Part shown: in pieces, positions 8,309 to 16,455 of the stretch | Layout: each line of letters opens with the position of its first letter | Numbering within the stretch: the stretch's first letter is position 1 | Assembly: GCF_001908185.1 (NCBI RefSeq) | Contig: NZ_LGHM01000036.1 | Location: 1-39,450, forward strand | DNA from: Bradyrhizobium sp. AS23.2 | GTDB taxonomy: Bacteria > Pseudomonadota > Alphaproteobacteria > Rhizobiales > Xanthobacteraceae | Length of the DNA stretch: 39,450 nt | Direction of reading: 5' to 3' | Translations under genes and position numbers: made by a program | Notes under the pieces: model-generated | What the model was told of the DNA's origin: nothing | Databases searched by the model: none | Seen by the model: the letters and a program-made list of their open reading frames with translations, nothing else

Positions 8309-9502
8309 TCACCGCATCGTCGCGAGCTGCAGCGCCAGCGCGCAGGCGCGGTCGTATTCGTCGAGATTGATCCACTCGTCGATCGTGTGCGCCTCGTTCT
8401 GGCCGGCGCCGAAGGTCACGGTCGGAATGCCGTGGCGGACCATCCAGTTTGCATCCAGGCCGCCATTGGCGGCGCGGACGTTCGGCGTTCCGCCGACCGC
8501 GGACACCGCCTCGATCGCGCGTTTGACGACGGGCAGGTTCTCCTTCATGCGGAACGGATAATAGTCGGTCTCGGCCTTGAACTTGACGCGGCCGGATTTG
8601 CCTTGCGCATTCGTCACTTTCTTGGCCGCCTTATCGAACGCGGCCTTGTAGGCCTTCGTGATCTCCTTGAAGAACTTTCCGTCGTGGCTGCGGCTTTCGC
8701 CGCGCACATGCACGTAGTCGGTGACGACATTGGTGGCATCGCCCGCCGGGCGGCCCTCGCCGCCGGTGACGGGTCCGACATTGCTGGTGCCCTGCCGCTT
8801 GCCCTTCACCACCTTGCCGAACCAGCCGCCGGCCTTCACCTCGGCAAGCGCCAGCGCCATGATCATCGTCGAGGAGATGCCGCGCTCCGGCGCGACGCCG
8901 GCATGCGAGGCGCGGCCGAAGATCTCGACCTGCCAGCGATCGGCGCCGACGGCGCCGATGACGACGTTGGAGGCCGAGCCGCCGTCATAGTTGAAAGCCA
9001 TCACCGGCGAGCCGAGCTCCTCCAGCTTGACGTGGCGCGCGCCATAGAGCCCGCTCTCCTCGCGCACGCAGAACAGCAGCGTGATCGGCGGATGATCGAG
9101 CTTCTGGTTTTCGAGCTCGGCTGCCAGCGTCACCAGCACGCCGCAGCCGCAGCGGTTGTCGCCTCCGAGCGCGGTCTTGGCTTCGTTGACGATCTTGCGC
9201 CCCGACTTCTTCGGCTTGGCGCCGGCGCAGAGCGGCACGGTGTCCATGTGGGTCATGAACATGATCCGCTTCTGGTTGTGCAGCGCGCCACGGCCGGGCA
9301 GGTCGACGATGAGGTTGCCGGTCTCGGTCGGCACGGGAATGCGGGTGTTGGCGTCGTCGAGCCGGATCGCCTTCGCCGGCACGCCGCTTTCCTTCAGCGC
9401 GGCGGCAAGCTCACGCCCGATCGCCGCCTCCTGTCCAGTCACGCCCTCGACGGCGAGGAAGCGCATGAGGCGGTCGGTGGCGGCTTGGGTGTCGACAGGC
9501 AT
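8309..9502 (-). CDS. M20-family metallopeptidase, peptidase T-like
   Basis: 397 residues from the ATG at 9502, preceded by a G-rich ribosome site; an ATG three codons earlier sits too close to that site. Visible motifs: HMDTVP (85-90), GGDNRCGCG (113-121), the Glu pair in REESGL (147-152), YDGG (172-175) and a C-terminal NEAHTIDEW supplying the last metal His. This order fits the di-zinc exopeptidases of the PepT/M42-like group, which remove N-terminal residues from short peptides in the cytoplasm. The dimerisation domain is between about 185 and 300. The next gene upstream on the same strand, an MFS transporter, ends 67 bp away, so cotranscription is plausible. Confidence 0.85.
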   Translation of the reverse strand: MPVDTQAATDRLMRFLAVEGVTGQEAAIGRELAAALKESGVPAKAIRLDDANTRIPVPTETGNLIVDLPGRGALHNQKRIMFMTHMDTVPLCAGAKPKKSGRKIVNEAKTALGGDNRCGCGVLVTLAAELENQKLDHPPITLLFCVREESGLYGARHVKLEELGSPVMAFNYDGGSASNVVIGAVGADRWQVEIFGRASHAGVAPERGISSTMIMALALAEVKAGGWFGKVVKGKRQGTSNVGPVTGGEGRPAGDATNVVTDYVHVRGESRSHDGKFFKEITKAYKAAFDKAAKKVTNAQGKSGRVKFKAETDYYPFRMKENLPVVKRAIEAVSAVGGTPNVRAANGGLDANWMVRHGIPTVTFGAGQNEAHTIDEWINLDEYDRACALALQLATMR

Positions 9503-9569
9503 GGACTTCATTCCCCCCGGTATACGTTGCGCGTCAGCATCCCCTGCGACGCCGCATTTCGCAAGGGGC

Positions 9570-10814
9570 TCAGACGGTCCGCGTGTAAGCCAGGAAGACC
9601 AGCGTGCCCGCGACAAGCGCCGCGGCCATGAACAGCAGCACCGCCGGCAGCCCGGCCAGCGCCGCGACCGCGCCGGTGACGGACTGCATCAGCGCCGCGC
9701 CGAGGAAGAAGGCGAGGTTGATCGCCGCGAGCGCCTTGCCGGTCGTTTGCGCGTCGACGAGCTGCCGGGACATGCCGAACAGCAGCGGCTGGGCGGAGGT
9801 CGCAAGGCCGATGAGGATGAACAGCACGAGGTCGTATTGCGGCGGCATCACGGGAACGCCGAGCAGCACGGAGACCGCATAGTGCGGCGCGCCGAGCGCC
9901 ATCAGTGCGAGCAGCAGCCCTCCGACGAGGTGCGTGCCGGCCACCAGCTCGCGGCGGCGACTGAGCTTGCGGTCGATCATGCCGACGCACAGGGGGCCGG
10001 CGATCATCGCCAGCGTGAACAGGCCGAGCTGGTTGCCGGCCTCGACCCGCGACAGGCCCTTGACCTGCATCAGCCACGGCCCGCCCCACAGGCCGCGCAG
10101 CACCAGCGAGGTCGCAAGCGACACCAGCGCGAGCGCGATCAGGCCGCGCAGCGGACGCGAGAAGCCGAGCCGCAGCACCTCGATCATCTGCGACAGCGGT
10201 GAGGAATCATCCTTGTGCTCGGCCGGCTGGTTCGGCACCAGCATGAACACGGCAAGCGCGACGAGGACGCCGCCGAGCGCCGAGATCCAGAACCCGGCGC
10301 GCCAGCCGTAATGATCGACCACGAAGGCGAGCGGGCTCGACGACAGCAGCATGCCGATATTGCCGATCGAGAGGATCGCGCCCGACCACAGGCCGAACCG
10401 CGCTGCCGACAATTGCTTGGCCGCCAGGGTCATCGGGCACATCAGCATGCCCGAGGTGGCAACGCCGAGCAGCACCTGCCCGACCGCGAAGCTCTCGGGC
10501 CCGGTCGCAAAGCCCGAGGCGATGGCGCCGACCACGGTTCCCGCGAGCAGGCTGAGCGACACCGGCCGCACGCCGAACCGGTCCATCGCCGCGCCGACCG
10601 GAATTTGCGCGGCGGCAAAGGCGAAAGGATAGACGGAGGTGAGGCTCGCCAGCGCCTGCGGCTCCATATGGAAATCCGCGGCCATCAGATCGAGGCTGAC
10701 CGCCGGGATCGTGCGCAGCAATGTCGAGAGCATGTGTCCGCAGGCGAGTGCGAGCAACGCAAAAATCAGCGCGCGGGTGCCAACTCCCGCTTCATCCGTG
10801 GCAACCGCAGTCAT
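9570..10814 (-). CDS. MFS transporter
   Basis: A 414-aa polytopic protein with about 12 hydrophobic segments. The loop after the second helix reads GAAMDRFGVRPV, the classic major facilitator motif A (G-x-x-x-D-R-x-G-x-R). A hydrophilic central loop near NQPAEHKDDSS separates the two halves. It is an inner-membrane secondary transporter; the substrate (sugar, organic acid or drug) cannot be told. It is followed on the same strand by the peptidase gene and is divergent from the dehydrogenase gene starting at 11039, with 224 bp between them for two promoters. No local regulator gene is present. Confidence 0.88.
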   Translation of the reverse strand: MTAVATDEAGVGTRALIFALLALACGHMLSTLLRTIPAVSLDLMAADFHMEPQALASLTSVYPFAFAAAQIPVGAAMDRFGVRPVSLSLLAGTVVGAIASGFATGPESFAVGQVLLGVATSGMLMCPMTLAAKQLSAARFGLWSGAILSIGNIGMLLSSSPLAFVVDHYGWRAGFWISALGGVLVALAVFMLVPNQPAEHKDDSSPLSQMIEVLRLGFSRPLRGLIALALVSLATSLVLRGLWGGPWLMQVKGLSRVEAGNQLGLFTLAMIAGPLCVGMIDRKLSRRRELVAGTHLVGGLLLALMALGAPHYAVSVLLGVPVMPPQYDLVLFILIGLATSAQPLLFGMSRQLVDAQTTGKALAAINLAFFLGAALMQSVTGAVAALAGLPAVLLFMAAALVAGTLVFLAYTRTV

Positions 10815-11038
10815 CAGCGTCCCGTCCCGGCAAGGGTCTCAGTCGGGTTACACGATTGGGGGAGGCGTGCCAATGGCGGGATGGGGCGCGTTCGTGCAGG
10901 GGCGACCAGACGTGACGGCAGAGGTCTGAGGCGTCGTTTCCGATTGCTTTTGTTCAGGCAAATCCGGAGAGTGTGAATCGGAAAAGCCGCGAGATGCGCC
11001 AGCGTCTGGAAGACGGCTTCCGCTTTGGGGAGAACACC

Positions 11039-12313
11039 ATGATGCGTTATTCGTCTGCGTCGCGCAGCCTGTTGCTGGCCGGCGCTTTCTTCGGTGCATT
11101 CACGCTTTCCGCCGCGGCGCAGCAGCCCGCCAGTCCACCCGCCGCCGGCGCCGCACCTGCCGCTCAGCCGCTTCCTCCCGGCTCCCCCTTGATCGGGCGT
11201 CCCGACAGCGAGGCGGCGGCCAGGCTCGCTCCCGTCGCGCCGCCGCCACTCCCGGCCGCAGCCGATAAATTGCCGCTCGCCAAGCTCAAGGTGCCCCAGG
11301 GCTTCAACGTCGAGGTCTATGCCTCCGGCATGGCGAATGCACGCTCACTCGCGCAGAGCGACAAGGGCACGGTGTTCGTCGGCAGCCGCCTCGTCGACAA
11401 GGTCTATGCCATCGTCGACAAGGACGGCAAACGTTCGGTCAAGGTGATTGCTTCCGGCCTCTATCGTCCAAACGGCGTCGCCTTCAAGGACGGCACGCTC
11501 TACATCGCCGAACTCTCGAAGGTCTCCAAGATCGACAAGATCGAGGACAATCTGGACAACCCGCCGAAGCCGACCGTCATCTACGACAAGCTGCCCAAGG
11601 ACGAGGCGCATGGCTGGAAGTTCATCGCGATCGGGCCCGACAACAAGCTCTACGTCCCGGTCGGTCAACCCGGCAACAACGTGCTGCACGACGCAGATCA
11701 CGGCCAGATCCGCCGCATGAATCTCGACGGCTCCGGCGCCGAGGTCTACGCGCTCGGCGTGCGCAACACGGTCGGCTTCGACTGGAATCCCGAGACGAAG
11801 CAGCTCTACTTCACCGACAACGGCCGCGACTGGCTGTCGGAGACGGTACCGGAGGACGAGCTCAACCGCGTCACCAAGGCTGGTGAGGATTTCGGCGCGC
11901 CGTTCTGCTACCAGGGCAACATCATCGACCAGGAGCTCGGCTGGGGCAAGAACTGCAAGGACTATACCGCCCCGGTCGGCCTGATGGGCCCGCACACGGC
12001 AGCGCTCGGCATGCGCTTCTACACCGGCAACATGTTCCCGAAGTCCTACAAGAACGCGATCTTCGTCGCGCGCCACGGCTCCTGGAACAAGTCGCAGAAG
12101 CAGGGTGGTGACGTCGTTGTCGTCAAGCTGAACAAGGACGGCACCGTGAAATCGATGGAGCCGTTCCTGACCGGCTTCCTCGAGGACAACAAATATGTCG
12201 GCCGTCCCGTCGACGTGATGCTGATGAAGGACGGCTCTCTGCTCGTCTCCGACGACTGGAACGGCGCGGTCTACCGCATCACCTACGGCAAGCAGAAGGT
12301 CGCGGCGCAGTAA
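11039..12313 (+). CDS. Secreted sorbosone dehydrogenase-like PQQ-type sugar dehydrogenase
   Basis: The ATG at 11039 follows GGGGAG with a six-base gap; the frame upstream to 10973 is not needed. A signal peptide (SRSLLLAGAFFGAFTLSAAAQ) precedes a Pro/Ala-rich linker (about 30-75) and a six-bladed beta-propeller. Family motifs include LYRPNGVAF, LYIAEL, LYVPVGQPGNN, LGVRNTVGFDWNP and FTDNGRDWLSE. The family oxidises aldose sugars or sorbosone in the periplasm using PQQ and passes electrons to a cytochrome. A di-heme cytochrome c gene follows on the same strand 156 bp downstream, after a palindromic repeat, and is the obvious electron acceptor (inference). No PQQ biosynthesis genes are in the window. 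Confidence 0.88.
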   Translation: MMRYSSASRSLLLAGAFFGAFTLSAAAQQPASPPAAGAAPAAQPLPPGSPLIGRPDSEAAARLAPVAPPPLPAAADKLPLAKLKVPQGFNVEVYASGMANARSLAQSDKGTVFVGSRLVDKVYAIVDKDGKRSVKVIASGLYRPNGVAFKDGTLYIAELSKVSKIDKIEDNLDNPPKPTVIYDKLPKDEAHGWKFIAIGPDNKLYVPVGQPGNNVLHDADHGQIRRMNLDGSGAEVYALGVRNTVGFDWNPETKQLYFTDNGRDWLSETVPEDELNRVTKAGEDFGAPFCYQGNIIDQELGWGKNCKDYTAPVGLMGPHTAALGMRFYTGNMFPKSYKNAIFVARHGSWNKSQKQGGDVVVVKLNKDGTVKSMEPFLTGFLEDNKYVGRPVDVMLMKDGSLLVSDDWNGAVYRITYGKQKVAAQ

Positions 12314-12326
12314 GTGCCAACCACAT

Positions 12327-12450
12327 CGTCATTGCGAGGCGCACCTGCGACGAAGCAATCCAGAATCCCTCCGCAGGGACAGTCTGGATTGCTTCGCGGA
12401 GCCTGTCATCGGGCCGCGCTTTGCGCGGACCCGTTGGCTCGCAATGACGG
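12327..12450. repeat. Palindromic intergenic repeat, family A
   Basis: Starts CGTCATTGCGAGG and ends GGCTCGCAATGACGG, with an inner arm GAAGCAATCCAGA pairing with TCTGGATTGCTTC. The same family occurs at 32001-32080. It fills the space between the dehydrogenase and its cytochrome partner and could form a large hairpin in the transcript. Confidence 0.85.
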
Positions 12451-12469
12451 GATCGACCGGAAACGCCCA

Positions 12470-13039
12470 ATGCCAAAAACCCTCATCGTCGCTCTGGCGC
12501 TTGCCTCGATTGCATTCTCTGCGAACGCAGAAGCCATCCAGGAGCGCGCTGCGCCATGCCTGGCCTGTCACGGCGAGCGCGGCACGTCCGAGACCGAGAG
12601 CACACCATCGCTCGGCGGTCAGCAGGCGCCTTACGCGCTGATCCAGCTCTTCATGTTCCGCGAGAAGCTGCGCGTCTTCGAACCGATGAACGAGATGGCG
12701 AAGTCGCTGACGGACGACGATCTGCGCACCTTCTCTGATTTCATCGCCACACTGCCGAAGCCGGCGGCGCCGGCTGATGCGGCGGATGCCACGCGGATGG
12801 TGCTCGGAGAGGCGTTGGCGAAGCAGAACCGTTGCAACACCTGCCACAATACAGACTACTCCGGGAAGGAGAACGTGCCGCGCATCGCCAACCAGCGCGA
12901 AGATTATCTCGCCAAGACTCTCGTCGAGTACAAGGACAATACCCGCCACGGCTATGACGCCACCATGGCCGACGTGATGCAGACAGTCAGCAAGGAGCAG
13001 ATCGCCGACCTTGCCCATTACATCGCCCATCACCGCTGA
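12470..13039 (+). CDS. Di-heme cytochrome c (c4-like), periplasmic
   Basis: 189 residues from the ATG at 12470, the first codon giving a clean signal peptide ([16 protein letters not shown]); the reading upstream to 12314 runs through a palindromic repeat and is discarded. Two class-I haem sites are present, CLACH (30-34) and CNTCH (122-126), each in its own domain of about 80 residues, with Met residues available as distal ligands. This is the cytochrome c4/c553 arrangement. It would carry electrons in the periplasm, most likely from the neighbouring PQQ-type dehydrogenase to a terminal oxidase. The two genes are probably coexpressed. Confidence 0.9.
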   Translation: MPKTLIVALALASIAFSANAEAIQERAAPCLACHGERGTSETESTPSLGGQQAPYALIQLFMFREKLRVFEPMNEMAKSLTDDDLRTFSDFIATLPKPAAPADAADATRMVLGEALAKQNRCNTCHNTDYSGKENVPRIANQREDYLAKTLVEYKDNTRHGYDATMADVMQTVSKEQIADLAHYIAHHR

Positions 13040-13146
13040 CATCGGGGCGGGCCAGGGCGGTACTCATAATCCGCGCGCGGGGGACGGCGGTGTCCGCTTT
13101 ACCCTCAAACCCGGACATCGATGGTGCAAGAGTGAGTGTCTGTTAA

Positions 13147-13314
13147 GGGCCTTGGCTGTGTGAAAACGCAACGGCGCTCAAATTTCGGAGAAAAGAATTC
13201 TTTCAAACACCGCTTCTGAGGCTGCGAAGAGGATACAGAGCTTCGGTGCCGCGTGATCTGAGAAGTAGATTCTCCGCCATCCGCCGGAGTTCGCGTTTTT
13301 ACACAGCCAGGGCC
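13147..13314. mobile_element. MITE-like element, copy 1
   Basis: 168 bp bounded by inverted ends: left GGCCTTGGCTGTGTGAAAAC at 13148, right GTTTTTACACAGCCAGGGCC ending at 13314. There is no coding capacity. The core TGGCTGTGTGAAAACGC recurs at 14727-14895. Size, matching inverted ends and two diverged copies fit a non-autonomous derivative of an insertion sequence; assignment to a particular IS family is not possible here. Confidence 0.7.
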
Positions 13315-13434
13315 ATAACCAGACCCATGCGCCGCAGCTTGCGCCGCCATAGGTCCGTGACATGGCGCCGGAAAGGCAGGAGGCGGCATCACAGCCGCTC
13401 GTCATGCGGACGCAGGAACCGCCAGATCGCGAGA

Positions 13435-13986
13435 TCAGCGGACCGGCAGCATCAAATGCTCGTACTGCGTGCCAGGCCACATCACATAGGGCCTCGTTGG
13501 GTCGGCCTTCGCGTCGCGCGGATAACCATCCAACATCTTAGCGCCAGAGCCGACGATCATCACGTGTGCGCCGGTTTTAATCCAATTGTTGCCGGGCTCT
13601 TCTTTTGTTGCATACGGGTCGGTGTTGCTTGCGCCGCCGTCCCCTCGGAGCATGTACATGAACCCCGCTTTGTTCGCAGGCGGCTCCTTGTGATTCATCC
13701 AGGCCGACGCCCATTCCATCGCATTCTTATCGCCGCACATCGGGTCGGGATTGGCCGGATCAGCGTGACCTGGCATGCATGTCCACTGCCCGGTTCCTTC
13801 GCGCAATGTCCGCAACTTACCGTCATGATCCATGGCGAGGATCGTAGCGTCTTTGACGATGGCCTCGGGGGCGGCCGACAGCGACAGCTTGATCAGCTCT
13901 TCGTCGCTCATCTTGTGCTCTTGAGCGAAGCCGCAGCCAGGGGTAAGCGCGAGCGCAAACAGAGTTGCATAGGCCAGCGATTTCAT
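13435..13986 (-). CDS. Conserved-looking secreted protein of unknown function
   Basis: 183 residues with a signal peptide (MKSLAYATLFALALTPGCG); the Cys at 18 (TPGC) could be a lipobox of weak fit. The ATG at 13986 has GGGAGG upstream. The mature part has KLRTLREGTGQWTCMPG, PDPMCGDKNAMEWASAWM, GFMYMLRGDGGASNTDPYA and HVMIVGSGAKMLDGYP, a compact soluble domain with two Cys. I do not recognise a named domain. It lies between the two MITE-like copies together with the convergent-facing small gene at 14304, a segment of visibly lower GC than the neighbourhood, so horizontal arrival is possible. Confidence 0.75.
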   Translation of the reverse strand: MKSLAYATLFALALTPGCGFAQEHKMSDEELIKLSLSAAPEAIVKDATILAMDHDGKLRTLREGTGQWTCMPGHADPANPDPMCGDKNAMEWASAWMNHKEPPANKAGFMYMLRGDGGASNTDPYATKEEPGNNWIKTGAHVMIVGSGAKMLDGYPRDAKADPTRPYVMWPGTQYEHLMLPVR

Positions 13987-14303
13987 CGCGAAATCCTCCC
14001 ATGATTTGCTGACGCCAGCCGCGCGGAGGAGCCGAGGGCGGGCGTCCGCACTGAGGTGCTTGTACGTAGTTATCCTAGTCCCCTTTTGGCTTCCTGAAAC
14101 GCACCATTTGTCCGCTGCAGAGCGATCGGCTCAACGCTGCCAGCCCATCCGCCGAGATACGGTAGTGTTGCTGTCGCTTGCAAACCCTGAACCAAAATCA
14201 ATCGATGAAGACAAACTTTCATCGAGATCGCATTGAGGTTCGCTCCCCAAACGCCGCTCGATACATGCCTCTTGGATATTTTACATCACTATGGAGGTAG
14301 CCC
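13987..14303. promoter_or_regulatory. Divergent intergenic region with a strong ribosome site for the 14304 gene
   Basis: This 317-bp, comparatively AT-rich gap separates two divergent genes and should hold both promoters. No confident -35/-10 pair or operator is visible. The clear site is GGAGG at 14293-14297, seven bases before the ATG at 14304, which fixes that start. Confidence 0.4.
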
Positions 14304-14603
14304 ATGCCGATCGTGCAGTTTGCTCGTTTCAAAACCGACAAGCCCGACGAAATGGTCCAGATTGTTAGGCGGGCGAAGACAATCTTCGAAAAACATGGTG
14401 CTGAATTTCTTCGGCTGTCCCGTTTCCACACTGGCGCGTGGGCAGGACAGTTGCTGGTTGCGACGCGCTACTCCAGTTGGGAAGTTTACGGCAAAGTGCA
14501 GGAGGCCGTAGCAAAAGACCCGGAGTTCGCGCAGGTGCAGGCTGACGGAATGAAGATTGCCGAACTACAGGGCCGCAACATCGCTGTTGGCATCGATCTC
14601 TAG
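14304..14603 (+). CDS. Small dimeric alpha/beta-barrel (antibiotic biosynthesis monooxygenase-like) protein
   Basis: 99 residues, start fixed by GGAGG seven bases upstream. The pattern of strand (PIVQFARFKT), helix (EMVQIVRRAKTIFEKHGAE), strand, Trp-containing loop (TGAWAGQLLVATRYSSWEVY) and helix (KVQEAVAKDPEFAQVQADG) matches a ferredoxin-like ABM/NIPSNAP-type fold that works as a dimer. Members may be cofactorless oxygenases or may have no enzyme activity, so no reaction is assigned. No signal peptide is present. A rho-independent terminator follows directly, so this is a single-gene transcript. Confidence 0.65.
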   Translation: MPIVQFARFKTDKPDEMVQIVRRAKTIFEKHGAEFLRLSRFHTGAWAGQLLVATRYSSWEVYGKVQEAVAKDPEFAQVQADGMKIAELQGRNIAVGIDL

Positions 14604-14637
14604 TCGGGGCGCCGCCCAGCGAACGACGTTAAGCGCG

Positions 14638-14671
14638 AAGGCCGCTGGACATATTGCCAGCGGCCTTTTTC
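14638..14671 (+). terminator. Rho-independent terminator after the 14304 gene
   Basis: Perfect 11-bp stem AAGGCCGCTGG / CCAGCGGCCTT with a loop around ACATATTG, followed by a run of T. It lies 35 bp after the stop codon at 14603. Confidence 0.85.
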
Positions 14672-14726
14672 AATTTCGATGGATTGCACTGCGTTACTCT
14701 GCGCCTCGCCGACCAATGTCGGCTCA

Positions 14727-14895
14727 GGGTCTTGGCTGTGTGAAAACGCCAAGACACTTGAGCGCGATAGAAGAAGTTATTCGTCCAAGACCAACTCAGG
14801 GCGAAAGCCCGCAAGCGCCTTCAACTTAGACGACCAACTGAGGAATGCAATTCTAGTCGTGTTTCGATCCTTCGCGTTTTTACACAGCCAGGGTC
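14727..14895. mobile_element. MITE-like element, copy 2
   Basis: About 168 bp with inverted ends GGTCTTGGCTGTGTGAAAAC (from 14728) and GTTTTTACACAGCCAGGGTC (to 14895). The ends are nearly the same as copy 1 at 13147-13314 while the interior is diverged. It lies just beyond the 3' end of the second dehydratase gene; the uncorrected reading frame of that gene runs into this element and picks up a false tail. Confidence 0.7.
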
Positions 14896-14978
14896 AAAAA
14901 CCGGCAATTCCCTGATCAAGCATAAGATTTCTGCATAACCCTCAAAAGCCGACATCTGCGCCTTTACGAGTACACGCT

Positions 14979-16071
14979 CTAGCTCACGAGATATTTTTTT
15001 GACCGCCGCTTCATCCCACGCGATGCCGTTGCCGGGCTCTTCGTTCGGCAGCGCAAAGCCGTCCTTGATCTTCAACCGCGTCGCCAGCACCGCGTCGGCC
15101 CAGTCGACATATTCCAGCCAATGCGCGGTCGGCGTCACGCACAACAGGTGCGCGCTGACCTCCGAGAACAGGTGCGTCGACATCTCGATGCCGGCGGCGT
15201 GCGCGAGCGAGGCGGCACGGAGCCAGCCGGTGACGCCGCCGATGCGTTGCACGTCGGGCATCACGTAGTCGCAGGCCTCGGTGGAGAGCGCGGTCTGCAT
15301 CGAGAACGCGCTGTCAAAATTCTCGCCGATCTGGACTGGCGTATGCAGCGCATCGGCGATGCGGGCGCAGCCGGCGTAGTCGTCGTGGCGGATCGGCTCC
15401 TCGATCCAGGTCAGGCCCTCGTCGTCGAGCATCTCGCCGCGGCGGATGGCCTCGGTCACCGTCAGCGCCTGGTTGTAGTCGCACATCAGCGTGACGTGAT
15501 CGCCGACCGCCTTTCGCACCGCGCGCACGACGGCCAGATCCTCGCGCGCATCGGGCCGGCCGACGCGAATCTTCGTCGCCTGGAAACCCTCGGCCAGCAG
15601 CTTGTGCGCCTCGTCCACCGCGGCGCCCGCAGGCATGATGCCGAGCCCCTTCGAATTATAAGCCTTGACCGGTTTCGGCGCGCCGCCAAGCAGCCGCGCG
15701 AGCGGCAGGCCGCGTGCGCGGGCGAGTGCGTCCCACGCCGCCATGTCGATGCCGGATTGCGCCAGCCTTTGCAGGCCGGCGAGCCCAAGCAGCGTGAAGC
15801 GCTGGGTCAGCTTGCGCTCGATCTCGAACGGCAGCAGCTCGTCGCCGGCGAGCAGATCTGACATTTCCGTGACCATCGCGGTCAGCGGCTTCAGGGCAGA
15901 AGGCGTGATCGAGAACAGATAGGCATGCCCCACCGCGCCCTGGTCGGTCTCGCAGTCGATCAAGACCAGCGGCGCCCTCGCAACCGCGCCGGTCGAGGTC
16001 TGCAGCGGCAGGTTCATCGGCACGATCACGGGGCGCGCATTGAAGCGCTTGATGCGGATGGTCTCGGTCAT
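14979..16071 (-). CDS. Enolase-superfamily (mandelate racemase/muconate lactonizing type) enzyme, frameshifted at its last codons
   Basis: Capping domain then barrel, with K167-x-R169 (TKIRVG), metal ligands D198 (CDYN), E224 (WIEEP) and E250 (GEN), and the D273/H300 pair (MPD; STH). The second basic position is Arg instead of the Lys of the first paralogue at 2771-3859, so the substrate should differ. As written, the frame reads on to 14821, giving 416 aa with an odd tail encoded by the MITE. The run of seven T at 14994-15000 (A7 in the gene) seems to have one base too many. With six, the protein ends AVKKYLVS at a TAG at 14979-14981, 363 aa, the normal family length. The ATG at 16071 has GGGAGACC upstream. 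Confidence 0.85.
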
Positions 16072-16198
16072 TTCAAGGTCTCCCGGCGGAGCGAATGCAG
16101 GTTAATGTCGATCTTAAACGTTCGTCATAAAACGAAAAGATGCTTGCCGCGATCACCATAAGATGCAGGGTCATTCGCATGACGGTCGAGAGGCTGCC

Positions 16199-16300
16199 GA
16201 GCCCGCTTCCGCGGGCTCCTCACCATGAGGATTTGATATCTCGCCGCGAAACGCGACCTCATCCTGAGGGCCCGCCGTAGGCGGGCGTCTCGAAGGATGG
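16199..16300. repeat. Palindromic intergenic repeat, family B
   Basis: Contains the perfect stem GAGCCCGC/GCGGGCTC (16199-16218) and then CCTCATCCTGAGG with a GCCCGCC/GGCGGGC stem leading to GTCTCGAAGGATGG. The same family appears at 19421-19523. It occupies the middle of the 384-bp gap between the dehydratase and the cyclase; the rest of that gap shows nothing I can name. Confidence 0.8.
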
Positions 16301-16455
16301 CCGCAAGCGAGCTTCCCGCCACGTTTTTCTTCATATGCGATGGCCCTCCATAAAACGGGGTTGCGCTGGCCCGCGTTTGTTGGCTCTGTGCCGCCGCATG
16401 CTTTGCCGCAGATTCCAAAGATTTGTGACAAAATCGCACACGACGGGGCCACAGA

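Noticed and set aside
12327..12450. Possible riboswitch or structured RNA between the dehydrogenase and cytochrome genes
   Set aside because: The same sequence occurs at 32001-32080 beside an unrelated gene, so it is a dispersed repeat.
13105..13480. Small proteins read from the MITE ends
   Set aside because: They consist of the element's inverted ends and have no independent coding signal.
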